Translations under genes and position numbers: made by a program
Source of the DNA: Mytilus trossulus
Lineage: Eukaryota > Mollusca > Bivalvia > Mytilida > Mytilidae
Direction of reading: 5' to 3'
Assembly: GCF_036588685.1 (NCBI RefSeq)
Contig: NC_086379.1
Coordinates: 77,779,727-77,843,726 of the forward strand
DNA: 64,000 bases
The notes under the pieces: model-generated
Told to the model about the DNA's origin: nothing
The model's input: only the letters and a program-made list of their open reading frames with translations
Databases searched by the model: none
Shown: piece after piece, positions 47,201 through 62,200 of the stretch
Numbering within the stretch: position 1 is the first letter of the stretch
Layout: the number at the start of each line of letters is the position of its first letter

Positions 47201-50200
47201 TTACCTTTCCCATTTCCTCTATAGCTTGATTCTCGTCTAAGACAGGTGTTTCTGGTTCAGGTTCAGCTGTTAAATCTATTGTTTTACTGAAAATTTTAAA
47301 TCATAAATGTAATATGCAGCTAGGATTTCTTTAGTGTGATAAAACAAAAGTCATTTGACAATGATTCTAATAATTTAGCATTCAGCTTTCAAACATCTTA
47401 AATAACAGTAATTCCAGCATTTTTATATAATGATTTAAGTTAAATATAGAAATGATCTGTTATTGAAAACACTTAGGGATTTATTATATAAAACTAAAAA
47501 AAATGACATTCTCAAAACTTTCATCTAATAATTTCTCCCATTTGTTTTTACATGTACAACATTTTCAGCAGCATTTACATTTTCATAATTGGTAAGGCTT
47601 TACAAATTTTTATTTATGTAATTTTATGAAAATAAATTAAAAGTAATGCAATAAATCAATTCCCTTATATGTTAAACCGTTGCCAAAACCTCATGTATTT
47701 ATGGTAACAAACAAAATCTGTTTTAACATGGTTATATTTTAGAATACTTACCCTGTATCTAACCTTAGTGGAGATGATGTAACTTCTATTGGGGTACTGG
47801 TCGTAGGTGTTATTCTTGGTGGGGGTGGCGGAGGGGGTGAGGGAGACCTCTGCTTTTCTGGTTTCTGATACAATGTTTCATTCTTAAAGTTATTTACTGA
47901 GACTCGTAATGACTTGTTGATAATTAATTTATCAGGCGAGACATTTTCCTCATGGCAGGTGGGACATTTGTGATCATCATCCTCTACTAAATGATTTCTT
48001 ATACCTGTAATGAAAAAGTAAAATAGGACAGTTTGAAAATCATGATTTCTGACCATAAACTCTTCAATCTTGTGAAGAAATTCTAAAATGGGAAGATGCT
48101 GTACATAGCTGTAATTAGTGTAATTTAAAACACTTTATAAAACTTAAAAACAATCCATAATGTTAGTAACATTGAGCTCAAAATTTATGAAGCCAAGATC
48201 AATCTTTTTTTTAAAGATCCTATTATTTTTATACCATGCTTAGAAGTGTGCAATGTATAAGTTGGTCTTAGTTTCAGATGATTCACCTATTACACACAAT
48301 TTTGATTTCCAGATAATATTTTTAAAAGTATCAATTATTTTTTTTTATAAAAAAGTAATGAACTACAAAATGTATAACCAAATGCAAAGTTCAATTTTCC
48401 TTCAATTTCAAATATTCCACATTTAAAGTATAATCCTTTATATAAATAATAAGATGATTTATGTGCTTTGTCTTTTTAAAATTTATGACTGTGTTCTAAC
48501 TACTAAGGATTCATTTTTATTCATCGGATACCAATTTTCTTGGGTTTCATGGGTAAAGGTGAACCACAAAATTAAATGTACAACGAAGGACAAATTTCCT
48601 ATAAACTAGGATACAGACTTTGGCAAAACCACAAAATTTAATATAAAAAAACATGTAAGTTTTCCCTAATCCACAAAAATTGAGACTCACGAAAATAAAT
48701 GAATCCAGTCATACCCCCCTTGAAAACAAATAAGCACTGTTAAAGTCAATGTTTTGTTCGAATTGTGACTGTTAAAATCAAGTTTGTGAGTCCAATGAAC
48801 CCCCCTTGGAAATTCCTGGCTACAGGCCTGACAGTTATATCTCTTTTTTTTTCAAATATCCATTGTTAAATCAAATTCATTGTTTTTTAGTAAAAATACA
48901 CTTACATTCATCACAGTAACTATTTCCACAACATGGTATAACTACAGCATCTGTTAATAGATCTTTACATAATAAACATGTTAGTTCTGAAGGTACTGAC
49001 ACATCCTCTCTCTTCTCTTCTGGTAGAGCTGGTAAAAATGGGGGTCTCTCTTTCTTTCCTTTCTTAAATGCTTGCCTGTAATAGAAATGAACATTTTATA
49101 TTATTTTTTCTATACATGTATGGTTTAAATTCATTAAAAAATCAACCTTTTTAATTGGTTGAGGAAGTCATTGTGCATGTGAGAATTGTAATAACTTCAG
49201 ACACACTGACAGCAGTAACATGTTTAAATTTGAAAAGCAATGGTAGAATAGTTCTCAACTTATTGAAATAAAAAAGTTTCACTGAGTCAAAGACGCTATT
49301 TGTTTCATTTTTGATTGATTTTAAATTCATCATTTCCGGACCTTTTATAGCTTGCAATATGCATGATCTTTTTAGCTCAATGTTGAAGGCTGTGACTTAT
49401 AGCTGCTAAATTCTACATCATTTCATCTCTAGTGGAGAGTTTTCTCATGGGTAATGATACCACATCTTGTTATTATGGTACAGAAACATTGACGAGTTTA
49501 CAACACTACACAATCCTTTCACAAAATACATACTGATCTATAGTAGGCACAGCAAATCTGCCCCCTCCAAGTGACATAGCTCCTGGTTCTGATTTCTTAG
49601 CAACCGTAAGGAAAGTATGAGGAATTCCTGTTGGTCTCTTCATTCTAATATCATTTACTTCTGTTGTTTTTGGGGAACCAGTTGTTTCCTGAAATTTAAG
49701 AAACTTTTGTTGTAAAGTATATATAAGTATAAAATATTTTTATATTTTGCCACTGATGACAAAATAACAAAACAAATGATTTTTTGAGAGAATAATGTAC
49801 ATGTGTTCCATATTTAAACAATTACTATAAGGCAATTTACTTTTGCAATATAATTATTTGAATACACAGACCATTCGATTCTAAAACAGATAAATTGTTG
49901 ACTATCATGGTGAGATTTGAAATCTTTATCAAAGAATACAATGGAGATTTTTCAGTGTGTTATTTATCTTATATAATCTTGACTATCTACTGTATCAACA
50001 TCAGCATTAGTTCCGGGACTAGTTGTGTTTTAACACTGTATAGCTTTTGGAATGAATATTTCACTATACTGTGGATTCATTATTATCCGTTGGATACCAA
50101 TTTTTGTGGATTTCATTGGTACAGGTGAACCATGAAATGAAATATTCAACAATTGACACATTTTCTATGGGTTTGTATGCAGACTTCAGCAGAAGTTTAC

Positions 50201-53200
50201 TATACCAATGATACCATTAAAGTAGCTATGCATGCCCTGTATTGGTTTGTTGAATATAAAACTAACCGTGTTTGCAGCAGCATTTGGACAGTTGTGGATG
50301 AAATGTCCAGGCTTGTTACATTTAAAACATATATAGGATGGTGATGGTGTTCCTATGGGCAGCTTCTTCTGATAACTGAAATAATAAGTAAAATTTTACA
50401 TGATCACTTTTCTCTGAAGAACATACAGTATTTCAAAATATTTCCAATTTGGTTAAGTTATAAATTACACTATGTTAAATCTTTCTTTTGATGTAACATT
50501 TTGAACCTTTTTTTGGTTAATGCTCTTCAAATTCCTATTTGGCATTCTAAATGTTTTAATTTGCGCAAACCTAATGAGTCTAATGTAGACCAATAAGCTC
50601 CAAGGAGTATAAATTTTTACGCCTAGTATCTTAAGAAAGTGTTTGATATATCAGATCTAAGTCGTTATTGACATTTTCTTCAAAAATTTTGAATCTAAGG
50701 TGTTCTATGGCTTAATGAGGTACACATTATACAGAGAAATCTTATGGCAATGCGTATTTTAAGAAGTCCTACTTGGCTGGATCAAAGTCTTTAGTGGACT
50801 GCGACATCATGGCTTTAATCTTGTCCTCTTCAGATCCTACTGCTGTCACCAAATCAGCAATCTACAACAAATTTACATGTTTGGTGCATGGAAATACATT
50901 TCATAAAACTATTTTTTCTTAAATCTGCAGGAAAATCTATATGAAAAAAAAGATAATGTTTCAAAATTGTAGCCATTATTTTTTTTAGGTTGCTGAACAA
51001 GATATAAGATTGCAAAGCCACAAATTGTAATGAGGCATAAGTATGATCTTTGAACTACTATTTCCGACTATTGGCTAAGAACCTTTTGTGGCCTTGGGCT
51101 GTTTTCTGCTTTCAGTAGGGTTGTTGTCTCTTTGACGCATCCTCCATATTTATAATGTTTAATTAACACAAAATAAAAGAAATTTCCTTCAGATTTTATG
51201 TTGTCACTATGGATCTATGATTTACAAACCATTAAGTACATGTGGGATCTATAGAAGTAACTTCAGAGAATATTTCTAATAAAAAAAAATGTCTATATAA
51301 AATATTAATTTACATCTTGCATATCAATGATTGACTTTCCTTGTCACAATTAACAATATATGTCTGTTCCTCTTTTCTCAAAGTCAACATGATCTTATTT
51401 TAAGTATTCATAAAGTATCCTTCTGCATTTATGAAATTTTATAAAAGTAAACCCACCTCTGCAAGGTTGTCCTTGTTAATGACTGGATCTGGTAACTTCA
51501 CTTGCGGTCCCTTTTTATAAAAGACAATCAAAAGCATTTAAATAAATTATAAAAACCCTGCCTCCTAAAAATCAACTTTCATATAACACACAATAGGACA
51601 ATTAACATCATCTCCTCTCTCTCTCTCGCTCTACTTTCAGGTGACTTGTCAAAGAACAATATACAAAGGAAAACTTTGAGCGATCAAATAAACTTACTGT
51701 TGTATTTTTTTTTTTGTATAATTCTTAAATTGATAAATTTGTTTACCAGTCATTTCTGCAAGGCTCTTTATCATACATTTAACTGTACATGTTTTCAACC
51801 ATAACTTCTTCTGTATCAAGGCTGAATACAATAGACATTTGACTACATCAGGAACTGTCTGACAAAATCATTTCAATTCTCTAAATCTATGTCTGTGTAA
51901 ATTGACATCTGTACTTGGATAATTTTCTTTTTTTAAAATAGACAAGTTTAGATCTGGATTTTCTATTATTATAACAAGGAACAACATGCATTTAAGCAAA
52001 TACTATTCTAATTGGAGAACATAAGTGCTTGAAAGAAAACAAAGTGTTTGATAACAGACAAGTTTGATAGACTTTTATACTCAAGACAGTTTTGTTTTCG
52101 TGTCAAGAAAGACTGCTTCTCTGAATTTGTAATCTTGAACGTGAAGTGAACACCTATTACTTATCTGAGAAATAGACCTACCTGTAGTTACAAAGCTTGA
52201 CAGTGATTGAGAAACCATAAAGAAAATGAGGGCAATGGAACCATGCTAGACTACATGTTTATAAGGCTTTGATTCAGTATACAATTATATTTGACCTATA
52301 GATCATATTATCTCAGGAAAAGACAACCATTCAAATCTTGTAAATGTCACATGCACACCTTACAGTAATTCCAAAAACCAAATTTAATTGACCTATTTTG
52401 CTTATTGTACTGGAGAAACAGACCAAACCATAAAACTGAAAAAACTTCCTTAGATTCATTTACAAAGGTCAAGGTGAGATGAAACAGACATGTTTGCTTT
52501 TTAATTATTTTATAAACACAGTTGATCTATTGCTTATATATTTTCTATGATACAGATCTAAACACAAAAGCTTGACATTGATCAATTATCCATTAAAATT
52601 TTATCAAGGTCAGTCAGAAATGTACACTTTACAATTATTCCATATATGGACTTGAATAGTAAAATTTAACCTTGAACATTGATGTCATAAGGACAAGGTC
52701 ATTCGAACAATGTCTGCCAGACAAGCAGGCTTTCACATATACCAAAGATAGTTATCCCATTAATCATAATAATTGAGACATTTTTTTTTTAAATAAGTCA
52801 ATGAACCATGAGGACAAAGACAAAGGGCATATGACAGACAACTTCTGAATACCAGGTATTAGACATATATTTTTTTATACAAATAGTTTTTGATACTGTT
52901 GCCTGATTAGCATCCCTATGTTTCAACATAATTTTCAAAGCAAGACTAAATGAGCTATCAAATAGACAGAAAACTGAATTTTCTGTATTTTGAAGGTAAC
53001 TGTTATTTAACTTAAAAGTGTAGTCAGTAAGAATGAAATTGATTTATTCCTATGTATGACACTTTAAGGTTAGGTTGATTTGCCATATTCTGGGCCCGCT
53101 TTTTCAAAGCCAATCAAGGATCATATCTAATGAATGTCAAGAAGGAAATTTTTTCGACGTAGTCTGTATAGTTTCGGTTTGTGCCCTTTGAACTTAAGGA

Positions 53201-56200
53201 CGCTTAACTATGGCAGCAGAATACACATGTTTGAAAATCCTTTCTGTGATTGGACAAAATGCTGTCATGGTGGGTGATTTGGTTGTGTTTGAAAGAACGT
53301 CTCGTTAATAATATCGTGATGGAAAGCAAGTGAAAAACTATAAATATTTGAACTAGATCTTACAAAGATTTATATTTTTATTAAAATAATTGTTTCTCCA
53401 ATAGCTCTTTGCATCCATGACAGCTGATTTTTCGGGACAATTATATAATTTTTGAAGTAAACTTTGTTGTTCGAACGTACATGACTTTAAGAACGCCCCT
53501 ACGCATGTGTGATTTCGGCGGGGTTTTGGTGAATGTAAACAGAAAGATACGAGGACTGAGAATACTGAGCACAAACAGAGAAAACATAATTGATAGTTTT
53601 ACACATATACTCAAATTTAAATATGTCGGATATCTTTTTTAAAGATAGTTCTTGTTTAATATGAAACTTGACATAACAAAATTTCTAAATTTGAACAGAT
53701 TTGGTTAAAAAGTTCATGAGTTATTGTACAGAAGCCACATGAATGGCTATATTCCAATCTATCAAGGATTAATTGATTGTTGCTTGCATAATGTCAAGTG
53801 GCAAATATTTTATGCATGTTCTTGGGTTAGAGCAAGGAAACTGTTAGCAAATTGTCAGAAGAACTTCACCATTTCAGAAATAAAGATTATACATTTGCCT
53901 TTCAAGTTAATTTTAGACTGGTTAGATTTTTAAAGATATAATTAAAATGTGATTCCAGGAAACTAAGCTTCAATGAAAGTATTTTCCATGAAGGAATTTT
54001 TAGCTGATTAGCATAATTCATATACATCTTTGTATAAAGTCTACAAATGGATGATCTCATATGTTTTAAATCACTTAACATATCTTGAAAATCAAATGAT
54101 AAAATGGACTGATCAGCATATATAATTTTTGCTCACTATCAAAGTTTCATTAGTGAATCCCTTAAATTTTATTACCTTTAAACTGTAAACTGATAGGATG
54201 CAATTTTCAGTCTTTTCACTTTTTCAACAAATTATCCAAAGTTCACCAACAAACTGTGAAGAACAAACAGATTGGACATGCATTCAAAATGTCTTAACTA
54301 TCTACCATTTTAACTCTCAATTTTTCCCTCTGTATGTCCTATGCTTGATTGCTGGCTCATTGATGTATAACCTTCAACTCCTTTTATTCATAAAACATGC
54401 ATCCTACCTTCAATGTCATTAGGGACAGATGTGAATAAGAACAACTTTTGGAATGACTATTCTTTCTTTCCATTAATGTTTTATATTACTAAAACTAAAG
54501 TCTTAGGCCTTTTTGGTTTTGATGCTCTCAAATAACTTATGAATTTGGTTTGAGAATCTTTTGGTAACAAGCATTATTAATGGTTACAGTAAATTTAGAA
54601 ATTATTGAGGTTTCTAATACTGCAAATAAATGTTATGAAATGGATGAGTAATGCAATAATTAAAGCTCAAGTTCTTATAACAGATACATGTCATATATAT
54701 GCTCGATTTTTTGTCCGTTCTTCAAAACTTGCAATTAATATACGCTTGAATAATTTCTGATTTTACAGTATTCAACAAACATATGTAACTCACACTAAAA
54801 TAGGATTCACATAATCAATAAAATCAAGAGTACTTCTGGGTGATACATGGCTGTAGTTACTAGAAGCAGTAATAATGATGATTTATCTGGCAACTTATGA
54901 TATATTTGAGTCTGATTTCCAACCAGTGTATATGGTTATGATTATTTGTTTCAATCATCTTCTATTAACGACTTCAGACTTTTAGCTAGTCATATGTTTG
55001 TCAGGCTGTTTTACAGCTCATAGTCTACGGACAGAAATACAAAAAATATTGAGGATAAGTTTGTAAAGACTTATAATTAAAACTTCAAATGTCAGATAGC
55101 CATAATGAAGGTCCAACTTCTGATACAAAACATGCCAAACAAAAATGTGTCCCCAGTACACGTATGCACCACTCGCATTATCATTTTCTATGTTCAGTGG
55201 ACCGTGAAACTGGGGTCAGAACTCTAATTTGACATTAAAATTCGAAATCATACTATAAGGAACATATATACTAAGTTTCAGGTTGATTGGACTTCAACTT
55301 CATCAAAAACTACCTCGACCAAAAACTTCAACCTGAAACTGGACAGACGAACGAACAAATGGACGAACAGGCGGACAAATGAACGCACAGACCAGAAAAC
55401 ATAATGCTCCTATACTTTTGTAGGTGGGGCATAAAAATTGGAAGTCTGGGACTCAGCTTACTTTCCAAAAATACACATTATTCATGCAGTGTATGAAAAT
55501 ATAAAGTTCTTTGTCAGAGCTTTAGAATATGAGAGATGTGAGGCTTGACAAGATTTTCTCCTTATTGAAAGGGAGTATCAACTTTAAATTTTCATACAAG
55601 GAACAAATAATGTTTTTACTCTGCAGTTTTTATTAACATTGAGCTTAACAGGTGATTTTAGCTGAATTTGTTTATGAATGATTTACCATGACTTTAATGC
55701 AAAGTTCTTTTAATTGAACTGTGATATAATCAGTAATTAGAACAAACATTTGAAACTTTTTGCTCACAACAGGTGCAGGGTACCAGGAGTTAGTAAACAT
55801 TAATTGTTTAATGTAATCTGTACGCCTGATGTAGAAAAAAGATGGATTGCAGATGACCATGTTGGCGCATCATTGATCACCGTATTTTTATGTCCCTCGT
55901 TAAAGTGTTCTCAGGAGACAAAAATGGAGGTGTCCATGAAAGAGATGATGTTCCCTTTTGTGTGTATTGTCACAAAGGGACACAGCTCAGGAACAATTAA
56001 AGTGAGGCCACCTAAACTCAAAACTGATTTAAGTTTTGTGGTTAAAAGTATCGCATTTTTTTCCATTTGAGAGCGTAAAACTCTAGACCTGTAAAAATGA
56101 CTCCAACCAAATTTAAATTTGATCTATGCATTGCGTTAAGTTTTATAACATTGGTTGAGGCACACTTAAGTTAGAGAACTGAACCCAATTTTGGGGACAT

Positions 56201-59200
56201 AAAGGAAAGACAGACACAACTGACAAGGGGAAAACTTAATGCCCCATTAGCAGCAGGGCATAAATATTGGAAGTCTTACAAATTACCATAATGGGGTAAA
56301 TGTGTGTAGTTTAAACTGTAAGATTGTTTCAACTTTATTAATATTATCAAGAACACCATATCTACTTGTATGTCAAAAGATAGAGTTCTATCCACAAAAA
56401 CTTTCTTTAAAATCAACAATTGAACAGGTCTTAATAATTGACATATGTATTGGTATGACGATACATGAAGTATCTTATGGTAATTAGTCATATGCCATTT
56501 CATATTTGTCGCATACTTTTATGTCTGTAAGTATAGAAACACTTATTAAGAACCATGGCCTTTTTATGAAACAAGAGTTCCTTCTTTTTGGTGTACCAAT
56601 TGAAACGGGAAAGATATTTTTAGAAAAATATATCATTATTGTGAGTAGTGGTAACTGATTGATTGATCCAGTGGCAAATATTTCATGCATGTTCAGGACA
56701 AATAATGATAGATGTAAATGACCATATTATATTGATATGATTGAATATATTTGAATTCTGAAGTACTGTTAAATCAAATCGATAGGTGCTTTTACCCATT
56801 AACCTTCAGAAAACACTTGAAACATAACGAGTTTCCGTCAATTTATAGGAATAATGGAGGTTGGCAATTCAGATCAATGTGTAAATTTTGAGAAATAACA
56901 TTTTCATAACTTTCATAGAGTATACACCCTTCCAATATATAATTGATAAAAAGAAACCTACCACATTAATCAAATAATGAATGTAGAAACTCAGTATTGA
57001 TACCAGGTCTGTATTTACATATGATAGTCACGTAGTCAGGTCTACACAAGTCTAATCAGTAATGTTAAAATCAGTTGTAAGGCTTAATTCAATACAGAGT
57101 GGAAGGACCGTATTGAAACTGAAAATTCTAAAATAAAGTTGTGAAAAATGATAAAGACATTCCATCACCTGGGAGTAGTTTAAAGAATGATCAAAATGCT
57201 GATTTTCTCTGAGCAATATTTCCTGATGTATTGAAAAGATAAACTTGTATTTTGTTCTGTAATGATAGAAACCATCTTGTCATTTGATACATTCTGAAGT
57301 GTACCATGTGCAAGATTCAACATAAAAACTCCTTCTTGTTTTTTTCTATATATATAAAGAACAAGATTCAAGACTAACATGAATATTAAAGAATTAATTA
57401 CATCATTTTTTTATGCACTCTGAAACAGTTAAAAGGACAATTATTAGTTCCCTACCTTGTTCTTGACAAGTCACCCAAAATAAGTTTGAAAACAACATTA
57501 CAGTATTAGCTCTGGTTCTGTGTATAGTTGTTCTATGCCTTCTTCTCTGCTCAATGTTGTTGTAGTTTCTGGACAGAGCATAATTCTGCACTCTCACACA
57601 CAATCATACACACCAACAATGAAACAAAGAGAGATACTGGTGTATTTTTTATTTTGACAGATATCAAGATCATTGTAGATAAATGATATCCTCATATTGT
57701 AGTCCACCAAACCAGCAATAGGAAGTCCATATTATCTCCAGCTAATAAAGTTCATCGAAAACCATATTATGTAAAGTTCATTTAGCACCACATCACGTAA
57801 TGTTCATATTACTGATCAAGTCAGTTCATGGATAATGTTTATAAAGTTCATCACATGGTTGTCACAGTTCTGGAGTCCATTTATTTATCAAATGTCTTAT
57901 AATTAAATAGTTTATATATGATTCTATGAAGTCAGCATACATATCAGTTTTCCATGAATTTTCAATTTACAAATACATTGTATTCATCATAACTTCAGTT
58001 TAACATACAGAGAAACACTCATATATGTTTCTATTATTTTTGTAGTATTAAAACAATTTTGTCAACTATCAGACACATAATATAAAGGTAAGAATGTTTC
58101 CTTTTAATATATATCTACACAAGAATAACATGTTTGCAATAAAGACAGTGTCACCTGTGTATGCAAGAACTAAACATAGATCTTGAACTTATAATCAAAT
58201 CGAAGTAGCATGTTTGACAAATGTAAGACCCGGTAGGATGCTGGACACATGCACATACAAACAAACAATCTCTTATAAAGATTTCAAAGCTAACTATGGG
58301 TGTAGCTCATTGTTGTAGGCTTTACGGTGACTGGTAATGGCTCAATCTTTTTCTGTAGTCCTTTAATGGTTGTTGTCTCAATGGCATTCATATCTCGTAA
58401 TTTTTATATTTAGTAGGCCTAGGGGATATAATTAACACCTATGGAAGATAGTATATCAACTTGGGATATCAAATGTATTTTCTTATTGCTAACAAAACAA
58501 CTGAATCTTTGTGATTTGATTTTGATTTTTGAGTGTTTTAACACCACTTTTAAGGACCGCTTTTGGGCTTTCATAGCGACCAATTTTTATTGGTGGAAGA
58601 AGCCAGAGTGCCTGCAGAATACCACTGACCTTCAATAAGAAAACTGGAAATCCAATGATTGGAGTCAAGTCTGTGTGAACATGATGAACAACAGAACTAC
58701 ACTTAATGTATATTCAAAACCAAATATTCCACAATATAAAAAAAATAGATGTGAAAGGATAATAATTGGTTCCCAGTTAAATTTTAACTCCAATGAACAA
58801 TACTTATTCTTCAATCGTCTACTTTTATTATCAAAATAGTATTTCCAAGACAGTGTAACAAAAAAATAACATTGGTAAATAAATTGAGGATTAAACCTCA
58901 AAAAGTATCTTCGTAAAAAAGATATAACAATTGTATATGGAAAAAACATAATAATCATTAAAACGATATTAAATATAAAATGTAACAAAATCACACATAG
59001 CTGCCTCTTAAAGAGTACTCCTGATTTGTGACAACATAAGCTAACAACAGTCAATGATATACAGATATCTAAATATTAGTAGAAATTGGAAATTAGGAAT
59101 TTATTTTGGAAGACTGCTATTTCTGATGTTAACATAATTTTTTTTAAAAAATCTGTAGATTATCATAAACATAACAGCAATCAATATTTTACTCCCAAAA

Positions 59201-62200
59201 ATTTCAAAATTAATTGACAGAAAATGTACTAATACAAAATATATCACCTTTAAATGTAATTTTACTTGTAAGGATATGATAATTGAAAAGTTCAAACTGC
59301 CTTATTGCAAAGATTTCCTTTTTTAATGCTGGTCTAAAAACAATTATCTGCAGATTTAAATAATTCCTGGGAAAAACGAAGTTGATTTTCTTGTTTCGTT
59401 TAAACTACCATGCTATCCTCTTTTTAAAATGTATAAATAGCTAATGAAAGGGAATTTTGCTAATTAAGGGGGAATAATCCAACAGATATACAATAAGTAC
59501 TGCCAGGAATTATAACATAGGTTAAAAGTCAATAAACATACATACTGGTTATTAAAATACAAATATAATATGGTAAATTGACATTTAATGAGAAATGTAC
59601 ATAACATTGATTTGCATAGTAGCAGTTTGCCAAAATATACATTAAAATACTGTAAATTCAGAAATTATTGCGTTCACTTATTATTGCGATTTTGTCATTT
59701 TAGACTTAAAAGCGATTTAAAATTTTAAGATTTTGAGAAAATCTGGTTTAATTCATATAAATATTTCAATATGCGAGTTTAAATTATTCCATTTACAACT
59801 CTGTCACAATTTTCGCAATAATTTCTGAATTTACAGTACTGATGTTAAACAAACTTCATTCATTCATGATTATTTGTCTTTTGTTCCAGATTAATCTGAA
59901 CAATGAATTTTAATACACAACAGATCTTTTTAAGTGACTGATGTGCAGTCAGATAGCACATACCATAGTCAACATGTTCAAATTTAATAAATCAATGCAT
60001 ATTTACAACCATGAAATATTTAAATAAATGAAATTAGGTAGTTTATTAATATTTTGCACAATATCAAAACTACTGGCTTTATGATGAGGACAAAGTTTAA
60101 ACTAAATTTCATGTATTTGTCATTATGTGCAACACATGTGTAATAACATATTTGGAATAAAATATCAATAAAAAGACTTCAAATATAAGTTGAATCAATT
60201 AACACTGCAAAGACTAAAATGGGGACGAATTTGTTATAAAAAAAAACCTAGGACATACTTTTTTTTCATCATTTGGTCTATGATGGAGAGATGTTTCATT
60301 GGCAATCATAAACACCTTCTTATTTATATATTCTATATCATGGGGATAGAAAGCAGATTGGTATATTATCAAGTTTGTCACAGTAAATTTAAAATGCAAT
60401 TAAGTGTACATACTGTTTATATCCCTTCATACAAATATGTCATTGTGAATAATATGATTGGATAATGTTTACATAATTAAACATTGTATTTATATCAAAA
60501 CACAAGTAATTCTTAACAGATATCTATCATAACAAACAACATATATATCTGAAAAGTAATTGTACATGATTTATATTAAACAATACAATCAAACATCATA
60601 ACATAATACTGTAACCCTCTTGTAAGCCCTTATTTAACCCCAATACTATACCACTATAAAAATAAATAACATACTGGCTTTGGATCTTCTATATAGGCCT
60701 TCCTGCAAAATAAAACCAAAAAAAAATTAATGTCTATATATTGAACCACAAAAGTTCTTATTTATAAGCATCATATACATAACAAAACTTATTTTATACA
60801 CAAAGTTTTATGAATAATATTTATAACATAAGTGTTGAAAAACAATACCAAATTTTAGCGACAAGTATTTTTAAAAATTATAATATACAATTTCCTGATG
60901 TAATTTCTTATTTGAAAAGTATCAAAATATCCCCTGCAGAAGTTTAAATTGACACAATAGGCCTAGAATAGTCAAAGTCTAATGATGAGTAGAAATTGCT
61001 AAATCAAAAGTGTTTTTTTTTCCTTTTCCACTTAACATTATTTTTACTTTTTTCAAAAAAATGAAGACATAATGGAGAAAACTACTTTAGTGAAGTGAAT
61101 TCAAGCTTTCAAAATACTGAATTGTGAAGTTTTGGAAGTGTAACAGACAAGAATTTTAACACACAAGCTATACTTACAAAGTTTTAGGTCCTTTTGATTT
61201 GGGAGCATCAGATTTGGGTATCCTGGCTACAATCACAGAGGCATTCTTTGGAATCATTTCATCTTCATCTTTGTATGCTGAAAAGTTGAATGAATTTACA
61301 TTAGAAACAAGAGGATTATTTGCTATTTTCTAATATATATATACGTATATATATATGGAAAATAAGCACAGATGATGCCTTCACATACATTTACATGTAA
61401 CATGACTGAAGGACTGTAAAAGTAAGGCATTGTGTATACATTTAACAACATTTTATTGAGGAAAAATTAAGTTAGAGAACAGAACTGAAAAATTCAGCAA
61501 TTTTTCCATTTGTAAAGGGGCTTTACTCTAGGACTGTAGATATGAGGCAACTGAAATTTAAATTATATCTATGTTTTGTGGTAATAAGCATTGTGTATAA
61601 GTTTCCTAACATTTAGTCAAGCAAGCTAAAGTTAACATTTTCGTTTGTAAAGGGGCATTACTCCACCAAAATTAAAACTTGATCTGTCAATGTCTGTGTT
61701 TTGCAGTAATAAGCATTGTGTATAAATCACAACACTTCTCCCTATCAGTGTCAAAAAGAGATGTCAATACAGTAAATTCATAAATTATTGTGAGTTTTTT
61801 GTTATTGCAAAAAATGTGACCGCAATAATTTAAACTCGCATTTCGAAATGTTTGATATGAATTAAACAAGATTTTTCTCAAAATCATAAAATTAAAAATA
61901 GCATTTTTAAGTATAAAATGACAAAATCATAACAATAAATGCACACAATAATTTCTGAATTTACAGTACTCTAAGATTCTGAAGAAGTACAGTGGTGTAA
62001 TATTTTGGGCCATAAAGGTTCCATACCAACATTTGATACTACTTTGCAATTTTATAGAAGACCTTGTTCACACTTAGATCTATTTAAACTAGATCAGTTC
62101 ACTCCAGATCAATCTAAGCCCAATGGAAATTCTTTGAATTTATCTTGATTTGGTCTAAACATAAACACCAAAAGAGGTAATTTAGTTTCAATAGATCTAA

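Larger units (their letters stand above)
42483..47751. other. RBBP6 introns 9-14, non-coding parts
   Basis: Between the short exons 10-15 the introns hold the mussel repeat fragments, one TACTGTGG MITE and the long palindrome listed separately. No additional exon with protein similarity was found; short cassette exons could have been missed. Confidence 0.55.
48005..51456. other. RBBP6 introns 4-8, non-coding parts
   Basis: These AT-rich introns hold two TACTGTGG-family MITEs and mussel repeat fragments (49330, and 51060-51150 with 'gggttgttgtctctttgacg'). Nothing else is recognised. Confidence 0.55.
51511..60674. other. RBBP6 intron 3 (9.2 kb)
   Basis: The largest RBBP6 intron. It holds the CpG-rich block at 53090-53570, a bivalve repeat tail at 55180-55440, SINE and mussel repeat fragments at 58290-58680, and a TACTGTAAATTCA MITE at 59648. 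Open frames here (for example 58665-59054 -, 55804-56070 +) have no domain and no family resemblance. Confidence 0.6.

Noticed and set aside
58665..59054. 129-codon open frame on the - strand, hydrophobic
   Set aside because: No family resemblance, no splice-site support within RBBP6 phase, and it partly overlaps a SINE-like repeat.
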